Shown here: positions 16,927 through 24,624 of the stretch, piece by piece
How positions within the stretch are numbered: the stretch's first letter is position 1
Layout of the letters: each line of letters starts with the position of its first letter
Assembly: GCF_000305495.1 (NCBI RefSeq)
Contig: NZ_AJTN02000003.1
Span: 1-42,104 of the forward strand
Length of the DNA stretch: 42,104 bases
Source of the DNA: Peribacillus psychrosaccharolyticus ATCC 23296
GTDB lineage: Bacteria; Bacillota; Bacilli; Bacillales; DSM-1321
Reading direction: 5' to 3'
The notes under the pieces: model-generated
Databases searched by the model: none
What the model saw: only the letters and a program-made list of their open reading frames with translations
Told to the model about the DNA's origin: nothing
Made by a program: the position numbers and the translations under genes

Positions 16927-17017
16927 CGGCTCAAGATTACTTTATTCTAATGATGGGCAAATGTACATTACAACTGATCATTATAAAACAGTTCACTTTA
17001 CTGGAACTTATAAATAA
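16925..17017 (+). pseudogene. Stranded C-terminal tail of a lost toxin
   Basis: An open frame of 30 codons ends in TAA at 17015-17017. It starts H-G-S-R-L-L-Y-S-N-D-G-Q-M and ends K-T-V-H-F-T-G-T-Y-K. It has no start codon and joins directly to recombinase sequence upstream. Its place just before an immunity gene and the even spread of residues suggest the last part of the cognate toxin. The toxin family is not recognised. Confidence 0.55.
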
Positions 17018-17034
17018 AGGAGGGGATTATAATA

Positions 17035-17475
17035 ATGGGCTATGAGCTTATAAAGGCAAACCAAGAAAATAGTTTTTATCCAGTGGCTGAAAACGAAATA
17101 AAGGAGGTTGAGAAGGAACTCGATTTAAAATTTCCTGAGGAGTTAGTGGATTTTTATATAGAGGTTGGCTACGGGTTTATTAAAGGTTCAGAGTTTAATA
17201 TTAATCGTATTATGGACCCCTATTCAGTAAGAGATTTTCGGTTAAGAATTAATGATTTTGAGTTCTACCCCGACATAGAAATCTATGATGAATTTGAAAG
17301 TGACAAATTAATATTTTTTGAAGGTAGTGAATCCGCTTTAATGTCAATCGAATTGAATGAAAAGAATAGCAGTAAAGTTTACTATTATAATGTTCAAATT
17401 GCGACTTCTCTTGAAGAATTTTTAAGAAAAATAGAAGAAAATGATAAATATTACTTGGAATTATTAGTTGATTAA
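17035..17475 (+). CDS. SMI1/KNR4 (SUKH) family immunity protein, orphan
   Basis: Protein of 146 residues with the SUKH start pattern: E-N-E-I-K-E-V-E-K-E-L-D-L-K-F-P-E-E-L-V-D-F-Y, then G-Y-G-F-I near residue 50. It closes with a helix (S-L-E-E-F-L-R-K-I-E-E). The ATG has AAAGGAGGGG upstream. Its toxin survives only as a 30-codon tail, so it now encodes immunity without a local toxin and could protect against neighbours carrying the full toxin. Confidence 0.8.
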   Translation: MGYELIKANQENSFYPVAENEIKEVEKELDLKFPEELVDFYIEVGYGFIKGSEFNINRIMDPYSVRDFRLRINDFEFYPDIEIYDEFESDKLIFFEGSESALMSIELNEKNSSKVYYYNVQIATSLEEFLRKIEENDKYYLELLVD

Positions 17476-17493
17476 AAACCATAATAAAACTCA

Positions 17494-17528
17494 AAACTTG
17501 ATTGGATAAATGCCTTTCAAGTTTTTTT
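17494..17528 (+). terminator. Cassette-type terminator, copy c
   Basis: AAACTTGA (17494-17501) pairs with TCAAGTTT (17517-17524), then T7. The changed base in each arm is compensated, which supports real function. Confidence 0.75.
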
Positions 17529-17561
17529 ACTTTAATTAATATTAACCCAGCTGATATTTGA

Positions 17562-17783
17562 ATGAGGCAATTAGAAAATGATTTGTTTGAGAATCGAGAG
17601 CTCATGGAAGTAAGGTTAGGGAGCCCTTGGAGTGATTACCCTAGATTATTAATTGAAGCAAGTAAAAGAATAAAAAAGCCAGTTTACAAAAGTTATGAAG
17701 AATTAGAAGAGATATTAAAAGAGGCATTTCTATTGTATGAAGATTTAAAATTTGGGTTAATCAATTTGTATAATGAACAATAA
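17562..17783 (+). pseudogene. Short frame of unknown origin in a decayed cassette
   Basis: An open frame of 73 codons begins M-R-Q-L-E-N-D-L-F-E and is rich in Glu and Leu. No ribosome-binding site precedes it. Its start overlaps a degenerate copy of the cassette boundary (ATATTTGAATGAGGC, compare ATATTTGAAAGAGGC at 23316), so the frame probably begins in former constant-region DNA and continues into the end of an immunity-type gene. A cassette terminator follows. No family is recognised. Confidence 0.4.
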
Positions 17784-17812
17784 TAGATAAACATAATTTG
17801 ATAGCAGGCAAT

Positions 17813-17850
17813 ACTTTGATAGGTTTGAGTCCTTTCAAGGTTTCTTTTTT
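17813..17850 (+). terminator. Cassette-type terminator, copy d
   Basis: ACTTTGA (17813-17819) pairs with TCAAGGT (17835-17841), with inner AGG/CCT, then T-rich sequence. Confidence 0.65.
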
Positions 17851-18001
17851 AGGGTGGGGCTTAACCAGTGCCGTATAACTTTACTAAATCATGAGAATAG
17901 ATGTAAACCATAAGAGACCTACATATGTCTTACCAAAGGATATAAATGGATATACATAGTAAGAAGTATTCCTTATTTAATATAGATTTTCTCTTATATA
18001 A

Positions 18002-18442
18002 ATAACCCTGGAAAATATAGATACCAGTGTTACTAAGGGGATAGATAATCCAAGAACAAGGTTGCCAAGAACAAATGGTAAATGGGAAGGAGAGACTGAT
18101 AATGGGAAATGGTATTCAGATAATAATGCAGTCTTAGAGGTTACTGGTGGTAAACCAGTAGAATTTAAAAACAGTAGACCTGATTTTTCTCCTTGGTCAA
18201 AGGGTCAGTTAAAATTTAAGGAAGGGCAACTAAACGGTACAGATAGTGATTTCAAATTGGTATATGAAAAATTAATGAAAGCAAAAGGTTTCAATAGTAG
18301 AAATCAGGCGAAAAATTGGTTGAGAGAGAAAGGTCTGACTCCTCACCATTTTGATAACAAAACTATACAGTTAATACCTACAAAATTGCATAAGAACGTT
18401 CCACATATAGGTTCAGCTTCAGATTTAAGAGGAGGTTACTAA
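18002..18442 (+). CDS. Orphan HNH-type toxin tip
   Basis: The frame is open from 18002. It still reads S-V-T-K-G at 18026-18040, the end of the constant linker, and then a toxin tip of about 134 residues. Motifs are N-G-K-W-E-G-E, P-D-F-S-P-W-S-K-G, L-T-P-H-H-F-D-N-K-T-I-Q-L-I-P-T and L-H-K-N-V-P-H-I-G, an HNH/Endonuclease VII-like layout with paired histidines. No ATG or ribosome-binding site is present (TTG 18062 is the first possible start), so it is probably silent unless recombined into the expressed gene. The tip itself looks intact. Its immunity gene starts one base after the stop. Confidence 0.7.
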   Translation: MTLENIDTSVTKGIDNPRTRLPRTNGKWEGETDNGKWYSDNNAVLEVTGGKPVEFKNSRPDFSPWSKGQLKFKEGQLNGTDSDFKLVYEKLMKAKGFNSRNQAKNWLREKGLTPHHFDNKTIQLIPTKLHKNVPHIGSASDLRGGY

Positions 18443-18443
18443 G

Positions 18444-19058
18444 TTGGAAAACAATAATAGAAATGAAATAGAAAAAGTGTTAACTAAATTGGGAATTGAA
18501 CAACTTAATGTGATTTCCGATATTCTACGAATAGAAAATTTAAATGAGTTAGAAAAGAGATATACTCTATCCTTTCCAAAAGAATATAAAGAATTTATAT
18601 TGAGTTTCGATGAAATATTCTTTGAGAATGAAATAGAGTTTAAACCAATTAAACCTTCTCCATTAACAACACACGAGGGTAAACAATATTTTGATGGTTT
18701 TTATGGACTAAATAGCCTTTCCGAACAAATAGAATGTTATGAAAGTCGAATACCAAATTGTTTAATTCCTATCGGTGAATGTCCAGGTGGGAACTTAATT
18801 TGCCTAGGTGTGAAGGAAGTTGCACTCGGAAAGATTTATTTCTGGAACCATGAAAATGAACTTAGGGCAAAATTATTGGTTGGTGAAGATGAACCTATAG
18901 ATGATATTAACTTATATTGGAGTAATTTACATCTTGTTGCTGATACATTTATGGATTTCCTAAATAAATTGGAGATTAATCAGGATAATGTTGAAGATGG
19001 TGATATTGATGTTGATGATGTTGAATTATGGTTAGATGATGACTTATTAGACAATTAA
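18444..19058 (+). CDS. SMI1/KNR4 (SUKH) family immunity protein
   Basis: Protein of 204 residues. The core is typical SUKH: Y-T-L-S-F-P-K-E-Y-K-E-F-I-L near 50, the G-G-N-L-I-C-L-G strand near 115, K-I-Y-F-W-N-H-E and a closing helix. A tail rich in Asp follows (D-I-D-V-D-D-V-E-L-W-L-D-D-D). TTG at 18444 is the start, with GGAGG at 18431-18435 inside the toxin end. It would neutralise the tip encoded at 18002. Confidence 0.82.
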   Translation: MENNNRNEIEKVLTKLGIEQLNVISDILRIENLNELEKRYTLSFPKEYKEFILSFDEIFFENEIEFKPIKPSPLTTHEGKQYFDGFYGLNSLSEQIECYESRIPNCLIPIGECPGGNLICLGVKEVALGKIYFWNHENELRAKLLVGEDEPIDDINLYWSNLHLVADTFMDFLNKLEINQDNVEDGDIDVDDVELWLDDDLLDN

Positions 19059-19091
19059 TCCTTAAATTTGATTGACAATTGAGGTCTAGAG

Positions 19092-19378
19092 ATGATTTTA
19101 AAATTTAAATTGGCAAATCCAGTAATTGTAGGAGATTTGTGCGAAGAAGATATCTCATCTAATTGGTATATCAAATGTAACGATGGCAAGAATGAATTCT
19201 TAACAATTTGACCCATGATAACTTCTTTGACCGTCATGGACTTGTTGGGGTGTCGCAAATTACAGCAACATCATTTTCAGATCTTCTTGAACGATTGATA
19301 TGCAATAAACGCCAATATTGGTACTGGTTAAGAACTGATTTCAATTATCTTGGCGATGCTTATGATGACGTTGATTAA
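19092..19378 (+). pseudogene. Broken second immunity gene
   Basis: Two pieces in different frames. 19092-19210 starts M-I-L-K-F-K-L-A-N-P-V-I-V-G-D-L and stops. From about 19217, D-N-F-F-D-R-H-G-L-V-G-V-S-Q-I, then S-F-S-D-L-L-E-R-L, runs to TAA at 19376. The second piece resembles the C-terminal helix region of SUKH-like immunity proteins. No ribosome-binding site is seen at the start. Confidence 0.5.
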
Positions 19379-19664
19379 CTAATAATCATTAAACACAATA
19401 ATTAGAATCATAATTGTCTAGGAAATTCAAAGTTCTTTTCTATAATGATATGAACTAGTACCCGTTACACGACGTGATGAAATGCAACGTTTTTTGAGTT
19501 CTTGAAGACTTATTTTAATTGTTAATCATATCAATAAAAGAAAATTCATAGCTATTTAAACCTGTTTTAAAGAGTTGATGAAAAACAAATACTTAAGTTA
19601 AAAATTTGATGAAAGATATAGTCTAATATACTACTAGCTTATAAAACTGGGAGGTGTAAACCTA
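19379..19664. other. AT-rich intergenic region
   Basis: No gene or clear terminator or promoter is visible. A GGGAGG ribosome-binding site at its end serves the gene at 19665. Confidence 0.4.
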
Positions 19665-20471
19665 TTGATAAGAATGCATAATTTACCAGAAAATATTAAA
19701 AATGCATTAAAACCTTACTATAAAGAAGGTGAAAAACCTGATGTTTTTCCAGCGAAGTTCTCTTTTAAAGGAGAACTTTATTACTATTTTACATTTGCTC
19801 CAGCAGAAGAACAGTTGATTTTGCGCAATGATGGCAGCGCTCCTTTTTTCGAGGAGATAAAGGAAGGGGCCCTGCTAGCAAATAATTTTAATACTTGTAT
19901 AGAGAAGTTTGTTCACATTGGGGCTCCATGGGCAGTAGCAAATAGGAAAGGAAACTACGAAAATTACCAAGATATCCTTAATAAAATTGAAAGGAAGTTA
20001 GGTCCATTTCCAGAGGATGTTCAAAAAGCTTACCATGTAGTCAAGCAAGTTCCCGGTATTATTATTGAAAATCAACGACAAATATTAGAGGCAGTAAAAA
20101 AGGCAGATGAATTGTGGTTAATAAGAAGTCAAGAAGAGCTGGTAACGGATCAAGATGAAGCGTTAATGGAGTCATATTTTGTTGAAATGATTCAGGCACA
20201 GGTTAGGCAAAATGATATTCAAATTAAAACAGAAAAAGAAAGAAAAAAGATTAGTGAATTTGTTTCCTCAAAAAAGGGTTTTTTGAACTTAACGGCTATA
20301 ATATTGTCACTACGGCTAAAACCCTTTGAAAAAAATATGTTTAGCAGCAATCATGAACATGCAGATGAATGGGGGGAATTTAGTAAACTGGTGTTAACGG
20401 GTAATCGTAAAGCAGAAGAAGTTAAAGATCACTATAAGGTTTTTAATAAACTTCGAAATCCGAAATCATAA
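19665..20471 (+). CDS. Uncharacterised soluble protein
   Basis: Protein of 268 residues without signal peptide or membrane segments; no family recognised. The N-terminal half looks alpha/beta (F-P-A-K-F-S-F-K-G-E-L-Y-Y-Y-F-T-F). The second half is helical and charged (Q-E-E-L-V-T-D-Q-D-E-A-L-M-E). TTG at 19665 is chosen because GGGAGG lies ten bases before it; ATG 19674 is too far from that site. It is 15 bases from the membrane protein gene at 20487, so the two are probably one operon inside the toxin array. A helper, regulator or immunity role cannot be told apart. Confidence 0.65.
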   Translation: MIRMHNLPENIKNALKPYYKEGEKPDVFPAKFSFKGELYYYFTFAPAEEQLILRNDGSAPFFEEIKEGALLANNFNTCIEKFVHIGAPWAVANRKGNYENYQDILNKIERKLGPFPEDVQKAYHVVKQVPGIIIENQRQILEAVKKADELWLIRSQEELVTDQDEALMESYFVEMIQAQVRQNDIQIKTEKERKKISEFVSSKKGFLNLTAIILSLRLKPFEKNMFSSNHEHADEWGEFSKLVLTGNRKAEEVKDHYKVFNKLRNPKS

Positions 20472-20486
20472 AAGGAGTGAAGGCAT

Positions 20487-21211
20487 GTGCTCGTTTATGT
20501 GAAAGAAGCCTGTACACTATATAAACAGCAATTTCTAAGGCTGCTGCTTATTGGGGTTACAGTCATTTTGCCGATACAAGTCATTTATACATTTACGATT
20601 AATTATATTGCTGGTCCATTCGAGTTTTTTGGTATTCCCTTTTGGACCAGATTTTTCCAAGTGTATTCATGTTAATGAGTATCTTTATTATGATTTTGCC
20701 GATCATTAGCATAGTGGTGCAGGATACTCGTCATGAAAACGTGAAAATAGGGCCGATTTATGGGGACTTTTTTAAAAATGCTTTTTTTATTTATATGTTA
20801 AGTATACTGTTTGCTATCGTGACTACACTCGGTTTTCTCCTCTTTATTATTCCTGGAATTTTCTTGTTGGTGCTATTTATGGGAATTCCCTTTGTTAAGG
20901 TCATTGATAATGACCCTTTCGAAGTTGTCATCAAACAAGCCTATTTATTTGGAAAACAAAATTTTATGTTGTTATCCAGTTTACTAATAACGTTTGCAAT
21001 TGTTGACTTTGTATTTACTTACCTCTTTTCCTTTATAGCTATTGTTTTCACTGAACAAATGGCTATAGTAAATTGGACGTTACTACTAATTAATATGTTT
21101 CTATTACCTCTTTACATTATTACAGTAACAAAAATTTATTTATCTTGGAATGGAGAAGCGGATTCTATTAAAGAAGCAGATTACATACAACAATTAGCAA
21201 AATACCATTAA
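20487..21211 (+). CDS. Polytopic membrane protein (apparent one-base frameshift)
   Basis: Predicted membrane protein of about 241 residues with five or six transmembrane helices. The first frame (GTG 20487, with AAAGGAG upstream) runs to 20675 and the rest lies in another frame to 21211. Adding one T to the T5 run at 20652-20656 joins them as F-W-T-R-F-F-P-S-V-F-M-L-M. The layout, with G-I-F-L-L-V-L-F-M-G-I-P-F-V in the middle, recalls DUF975/YciC-like membrane proteins, but this is not a firm assignment. The partner gene at 19665 is just upstream. Confidence 0.6.
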
Positions 21212-21290
21212 TCTATCCTCCAGTTATTTTTAAAGAAAAATTAAACTAAAATCACAGTTCCCTTCAATATTTCATGAGAAGAGGATTAAT

Positions 21291-21584
21291 TTGAAGAAAA
21301 GTCTATTCGCGAAACTAGCATATTTATATTCTTTTATCGTTTTTGCTACATTCCTAATCTATGCAATTAGTGTTGCGGATGATAATTGGACAGTAGATTT
21401 TAAAGAACATAAGACATTTTTAACGATATTTTTCGGTTTATTTATAATCAGTGCAATATTATTAGGAATAAATTTAATTAGTAATAAAGACAAAAAAGAT
21501 AAAATTCAAGGAAAAACGATAGTCAGCGGTCTTACTTTGGTCGTGTTTTTCATTGTGTGGAGAGTTCTAATGGAGATTTTTTAA
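21291..21584 (+). CDS. Small membrane protein of unknown function
   Basis: Protein of 97 residues with three predicted transmembrane helices (about 8-27, 42-62 and 77-95) and a Lys/Asp-rich loop between the second and third. TTG start with AGAGGA upstream. It sits between the 20487 gene and a terminator and could be a membrane immunity protein or an unrelated passenger. Confidence 0.6.
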   Translation: MKKSLFAKLAYLYSFIVFATFLIYAISVADDNWTVDFKEHKTFLTIFFGLFIISAILLGINLISNKDKKDKIQGKTIVSGLTLVVFFIVWRVLMEIF

Positions 21585-21600
21585 ATTCATTTAACAGTTA

Positions 21601-21630
21601 GGTGGCATCTTACGCAGGTGTCGCTTTTTC
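21601..21630 (+). terminator. Terminator after the small membrane protein
   Basis: GGCATCT (21604-21610) pairs with AGGTGTC (21616-21622) using two G-T pairs, followed by GCTTTTT. Confidence 0.6.
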
Positions 21631-21658
21631 TTATCCGATTTTTTAGATCACTTTTGTA

Positions 21659-22783
21659 GTGAATGAGACTGGTAGACTTTCTTTAGGTATTTCCAGTCTG
21701 TTGGGATTTGGTGTTTTTAGGGCGTTAAGTTTTTCAAAATTATTGCCGGCAACAGGTATCCTCCGCCAACTTAGTCTTGGTATTTTGGGAGGGTCTGGTG
21801 CGGTCGGTTTTACCCTTTTACAAGGGTCACTTCACTATTTATTCACGGGAGACAGTACCTATTTAAAAGAGGCTGTTACGTGGGAAAATTTGCTTTTTAA
21901 CTTAGCCTTTGGAGCAGTGATGGGTCCATTAGCAGCTAAGCTGTTTAGTAAGCCAGGAGTGAATCAAGTAATAAAAGGGCCAGGCAAATGGCGGGCAACC
22001 ATACTAGCGAAGAAAACAGGAAAACCAATAGGAGCGATTTCGAGTGCCATTAGCTCCGCATGGCAAACAGTAAAGGCTACCGCCTCTATTAGTGCCATCA
22101 GCAGCCTATTAATCGGAGGGTTTGACAGTTTCAAACAGTATAAACAAAATGGCGAAGTAGATTGGAAGAAAACAGGCCAGCGAACAGCTATGATTTTCAC
22201 AACGACCTTGGTATTTGGAGTTGCCCTAGGGCTTGGCCCCAAGTTCATGATGAAAGGTTGTGCCTGCGATGATCCACAGGTTTCGCAGGTACAGCAGTCG
22301 GAGAAGAGTGTTAATAAGGGTACTGGTAATGGAACTTATCAACATTTAAAGGACTATAAGAATAATAAATATTTTACTCGGAGTGTAGAGTATAATGCAG
22401 GTAAAGATGGCACAGGATTTACTTATAAAGTATATCAAAGAGGAGATATTAATTGGAATATGATCCGAACAAAAGGTGCTAAAAAAGGTCGCGGGTTAAC
22501 AAATGCTGAAGCATCTGCAAAATACGGACTTGCTCCTATTCTTGATGCTGAAGGTAGTGTTGCAACGTTGCATCATTCACAACAAAAAGGTGTTGGACCA
22601 TTATATGAAGCTTCAACTAGGTACCATAATATCAGTAATGCTAAAAGAGCTCCACTACATCCTTATAAAGGAAAGTTAAACCCATTTTATCCAATGGATG
22701 AGACAACTAGAGGAGCATTTCAAAAAGTAGATTCTATTAATTATTGGAAAATACGAGGAGAAGAAGCTTTAGGAGGAAAATAA
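21659..22783 (+). CDS. Orphan toxin with truncated constant region and LHH-type nuclease tip
   Basis: From 21671 to 22328 the DNA is almost identical to 12705-13376 of the full toxin; the first 180 residues and the signal peptide are missing. The frame is open throughout. The variable tip reads T-L-H-H-S-Q-Q-K-G-V-G-P-L, then L-H-P-Y-K-G-K-L-N-P-F and I-N-Y-W-K-I-R, matching the LHH group of HNH/Endonuclease VII toxins. GTG 21659 has no real ribosome-binding site, so this is probably a stored tip and not a secreted toxin. The immunity gene starts one base after the stop. Confidence 0.82.
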   Translation: MNETGRLSLGISSLLGFGVFRALSFSKLLPATGILRQLSLGILGGSGAVGFTLLQGSLHYLFTGDSTYLKEAVTWENLLFNLAFGAVMGPLAAKLFSKPGVNQVIKGPGKWRATILAKKTGKPIGAISSAISSAWQTVKATASISAISSLLIGGFDSFKQYKQNGEVDWKKTGQRTAMIFTTTLVFGVALGLGPKFMMKGCACDDPQVSQVQQSEKSVNKGTGNGTYQHLKDYKNNKYFTRSVEYNAGKDGTGFTYKVYQRGDINWNMIRTKGAKKGRGLTNAEASAKYGLAPILDAEGSVATLHHSQQKGVGPLYEASTRYHNISNAKRAPLHPYKGKLNPFYPMDETTRGAFQKVDSINYWKIRGEEALGGK

Positions 22784-22784
22784 T

Positions 22785-23213
22785 ATGAGTATTTTGCCTG
22801 AGAGACTAGATGAAGTTCTAGGAGAAGAAATATATAAACGTGAAGATAGCAATCTAGTACAGGATGCCTTAATAAGGTTAGGTGTAAACGTGTCAGATAA
22901 TTTCCAAGAATTTTATACCCAGTATGCAGGACCTTTTTGGGAAGAGCATGTACCGTTTGAATTACTAGATATAGCAGATGAAGAAAATAATATTGAATCA
23001 TACACACTCATTTCAAGAAAAGAACATGGTTTTCCAAAGCAGTATCTGATTTTAAGTCAAATGTCAGCAAATGCTGTATTAGTGCTGGATACTGTAACAG
23101 ATAAAGTTTATATAGTTAATTTTGAGGGTGGAGATGAACTGCTCTTAAAAGGAGAGCTAAAGGAAACTTGGTCATCGTTTTTTGATTTCTTGAAGGCATA
23201 TTTTAATTGTTAA
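22785..23213 (+). CDS. SMI1/KNR4 (SUKH) family immunity protein
   Basis: Protein of 142 residues, predicted antidote for the LHH nuclease. SUKH-like parts are V-S-D-N-F-Q-E-F-Y-T-Q-Y-A-G-P-F near residue 35, a central beta stretch with Y-L-I-L-S-Q-M-S-A-N-A-V-L-V-L-D and a closing helix S-F-F-D-F-L-K-A-Y. The ATG follows AGGAGG at 22771-22776, giving coupling to the toxin frame. Confidence 0.75.
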   Translation: MSILPERLDEVLGEEIYKREDSNLVQDALIRLGVNVSDNFQEFYTQYAGPFWEEHVPFELLDIADEENNIESYTLISRKEHGFPKQYLILSQMSANAVLVLDTVTDKVYIVNFEGGDELLLKGELKETWSSFFDFLKAYFNC

Positions 23214-23248
23214 TTATGGATCAATAATAGATTATTCATAGATACTTA

Positions 23249-23282
23249 AAACCTTGATTGCTATTTGCCTTTCAACGTTTTT
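23249..23282 (+). terminator. Cassette-type terminator, copy e
   Basis: AACCTTGA pairs with TCAACGTT apart from one C-C mismatch, followed by a short T run. Weaker than the sister copies. Confidence 0.55.
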
Positions 23283-23318
23283 AAATGACTTTAAGTATCT
23301 TTACGATTAAATCAATAT

Positions 23319-24093
23319 TTGAAAGAGGCTGTTACGTGGGAAAATGTGCTTTTCAACTTAGCCTTTGGAGCAGTGATGGGTCCATTAGCAGCTAAGCTGT
23401 TTAGTAAGCCAGGAGTGAATCAAGCAATAAAAGGGCCAGGCAAATGGCTGGCAACCATACTAGCGAAGAAAACAGGAAAACCACTAGGAGCAATTTCGAG
23501 TGCCATCAGCAGCCTATTAATCGGAGGGTTTGACAGCTTCAAGCAGTATAAACAAAATGGCGAAGTAGATTGGAAGAAAACACGCCAGCGAACAGCTATG
23601 ATTTTCACAACGACCTTGATATTCGGAGTTGCCCTAGGGCTTGGACCAAAGTTTATGATGAGAAGATTGTTACTCAGGGTACGGATAAAGCTAATTATGT
23701 ATTTTTTAATAAAACACATAAAGATGCACAACCCAAGCCTAGAGTTCTTGGACCAAATGGAGGTAGATTACAATCTCATCATGGTCTACAGCAGGAATGG
23801 GCAAAAACCAACCTTAGTCAATATGGCTATACCCCTAATCTTGCTCCAACAGTTACTCTCGAAACAGGAAAAGGATTACCGCATACAACTATAAGTACTG
23901 CTCAAAATGCTAGAAGGAATGCCAGAGTTGCTATGGGAATAAGTGGAGTTCTTCTATACAAGAAAAATTACAGTATTTAGTGGAGGATTTTACATAAGCA
24001 GGTTATAATCGTTCAACCATCGAAGGGGTCTTAGAACAACAATATGAAATGCTAGATAAACTAAAAGTACCTTATAAAAGGATTGATTATTAA
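23319..24093 (+). pseudogene. Orphan toxin cassette with SHH-type nuclease tip, multiply broken
   Basis: Constant-region sequence (from about 23316) is nearly identical to the other copies but has two deletions. One, of 48 bases, lies between 11-base repeats (23499-23509). The other removes most of the linker near 23660 and changes the frame. The tip then reads L-Q-S-H-H-G-L-Q-Q-E-W-A-K, then T-L-E-T-G-K-G-L-P-H and Q-N-A-R-R-N-A-R, the SHH group of HNH/Endonuclease VII toxins. The frame shifts again near 23935 (N-K-W-S-S-S-I-Q-E-K-L-Q-Y-L-V-E-D-F) and meets a TAA before ending at 24093. At least three lesions make this a dead copy. Confidence 0.78.
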
Positions 24094-24530
24094 TGAGTAT
24101 ATTTGATAATTTAAATGAAATATATACACTAGAGGCCACGGATAGATCGGCAACAGATGAAGAAATAAAGCAATTGCAGGAATTTTCTCCGGTAAGTTTA
24201 CCATTGGATTATATTGGTTTGTTACAAGAGTCAACAGATGTAGAAATAACCGTTGAAAATGGGAAATTAATTAGAATTTGGGGGATTTCTGGTATGAATG
24301 GTGTTATTGAACTTAATGACGCCTATGAAGTTCAAAAAAACATTTCTAATTCTTTGGTAATTGGTGATGATAGTGGAGATATGGCATTAATGCTTCTTAA
24401 TGGTAATGAGGGATTTGGACTATATATAACTGGGTTTGGTGACCTAGATCCCGAAACTGCTATAAAGATAGCGCCAACTTTGAATGACTTTCTTATTGAT
24501 AAAGTCGGTGTAGAAAATTTTTTATGGTAA
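24093..24530 (+). CDS. SMI1/KNR4 (SUKH) family immunity protein
   Basis: Protein of 145 residues whose ATG overlaps the toxin stop (TAATG). SUKH features: S-L-P-L-D-Y-I-G-L-L-Q-E-S near residue 40, a strand S-L-V-I-G-D-D-S-G-D-M-A-L-M and a final helix T-L-N-D-F-L-I. It remains intact though its SHH toxin is destroyed. A cassette terminator follows. Confidence 0.8.
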   Translation: MSIFDNLNEIYTLEATDRSATDEEIKQLQEFSPVSLPLDYIGLLQESTDVEITVENGKLIRIWGISGMNGVIELNDAYEVQKNISNSLVIGDDSGDMALMLLNGNEGFGLYITGFGDLDPETAIKIAPTLNDFLIDKVGVENFLW

Positions 24531-24587
24531 AAAACTAAAAATTAATAACGTGAAGTAATTATACAGTAATAAGACTTAAGGTTTAAA

Positions 24588-24624
24588 AACCTTGATTGGC
24601 TGTAAGCCTTTCAGGGTTTTTTTA
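24588..24624 (+). terminator. Cassette-type terminator, copy f
   Basis: AACCTTGA (24588-24595) pairs with TCAGGGTT (24611-24618), with inner GGCT/AGCC, then T7. Confidence 0.8.

Larger units (their letters stand above)
16701..17017 (+). repeat. Duplicated cassette block, copy 2
   Basis: Partner of 14622-15046. It opens with the same 35 bases. The middle part (16736-16785) differs, then the promoter, recombinase start and toxin tail match again with scattered changes. Confidence 0.7.

Noticed and set aside
23570-23980. Open frame from ATG 23570 as a complete toxin gene
   Set aside because: Its first part is constant-region DNA read in the wrong frame. Only the part after about 23660 is true toxin sequence.
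15091-24624. CRISPR-like array suggested by repeated short hairpins
   Set aside because: The repeats are spaced by whole genes, vary in sequence and are followed by T runs. They are terminators.
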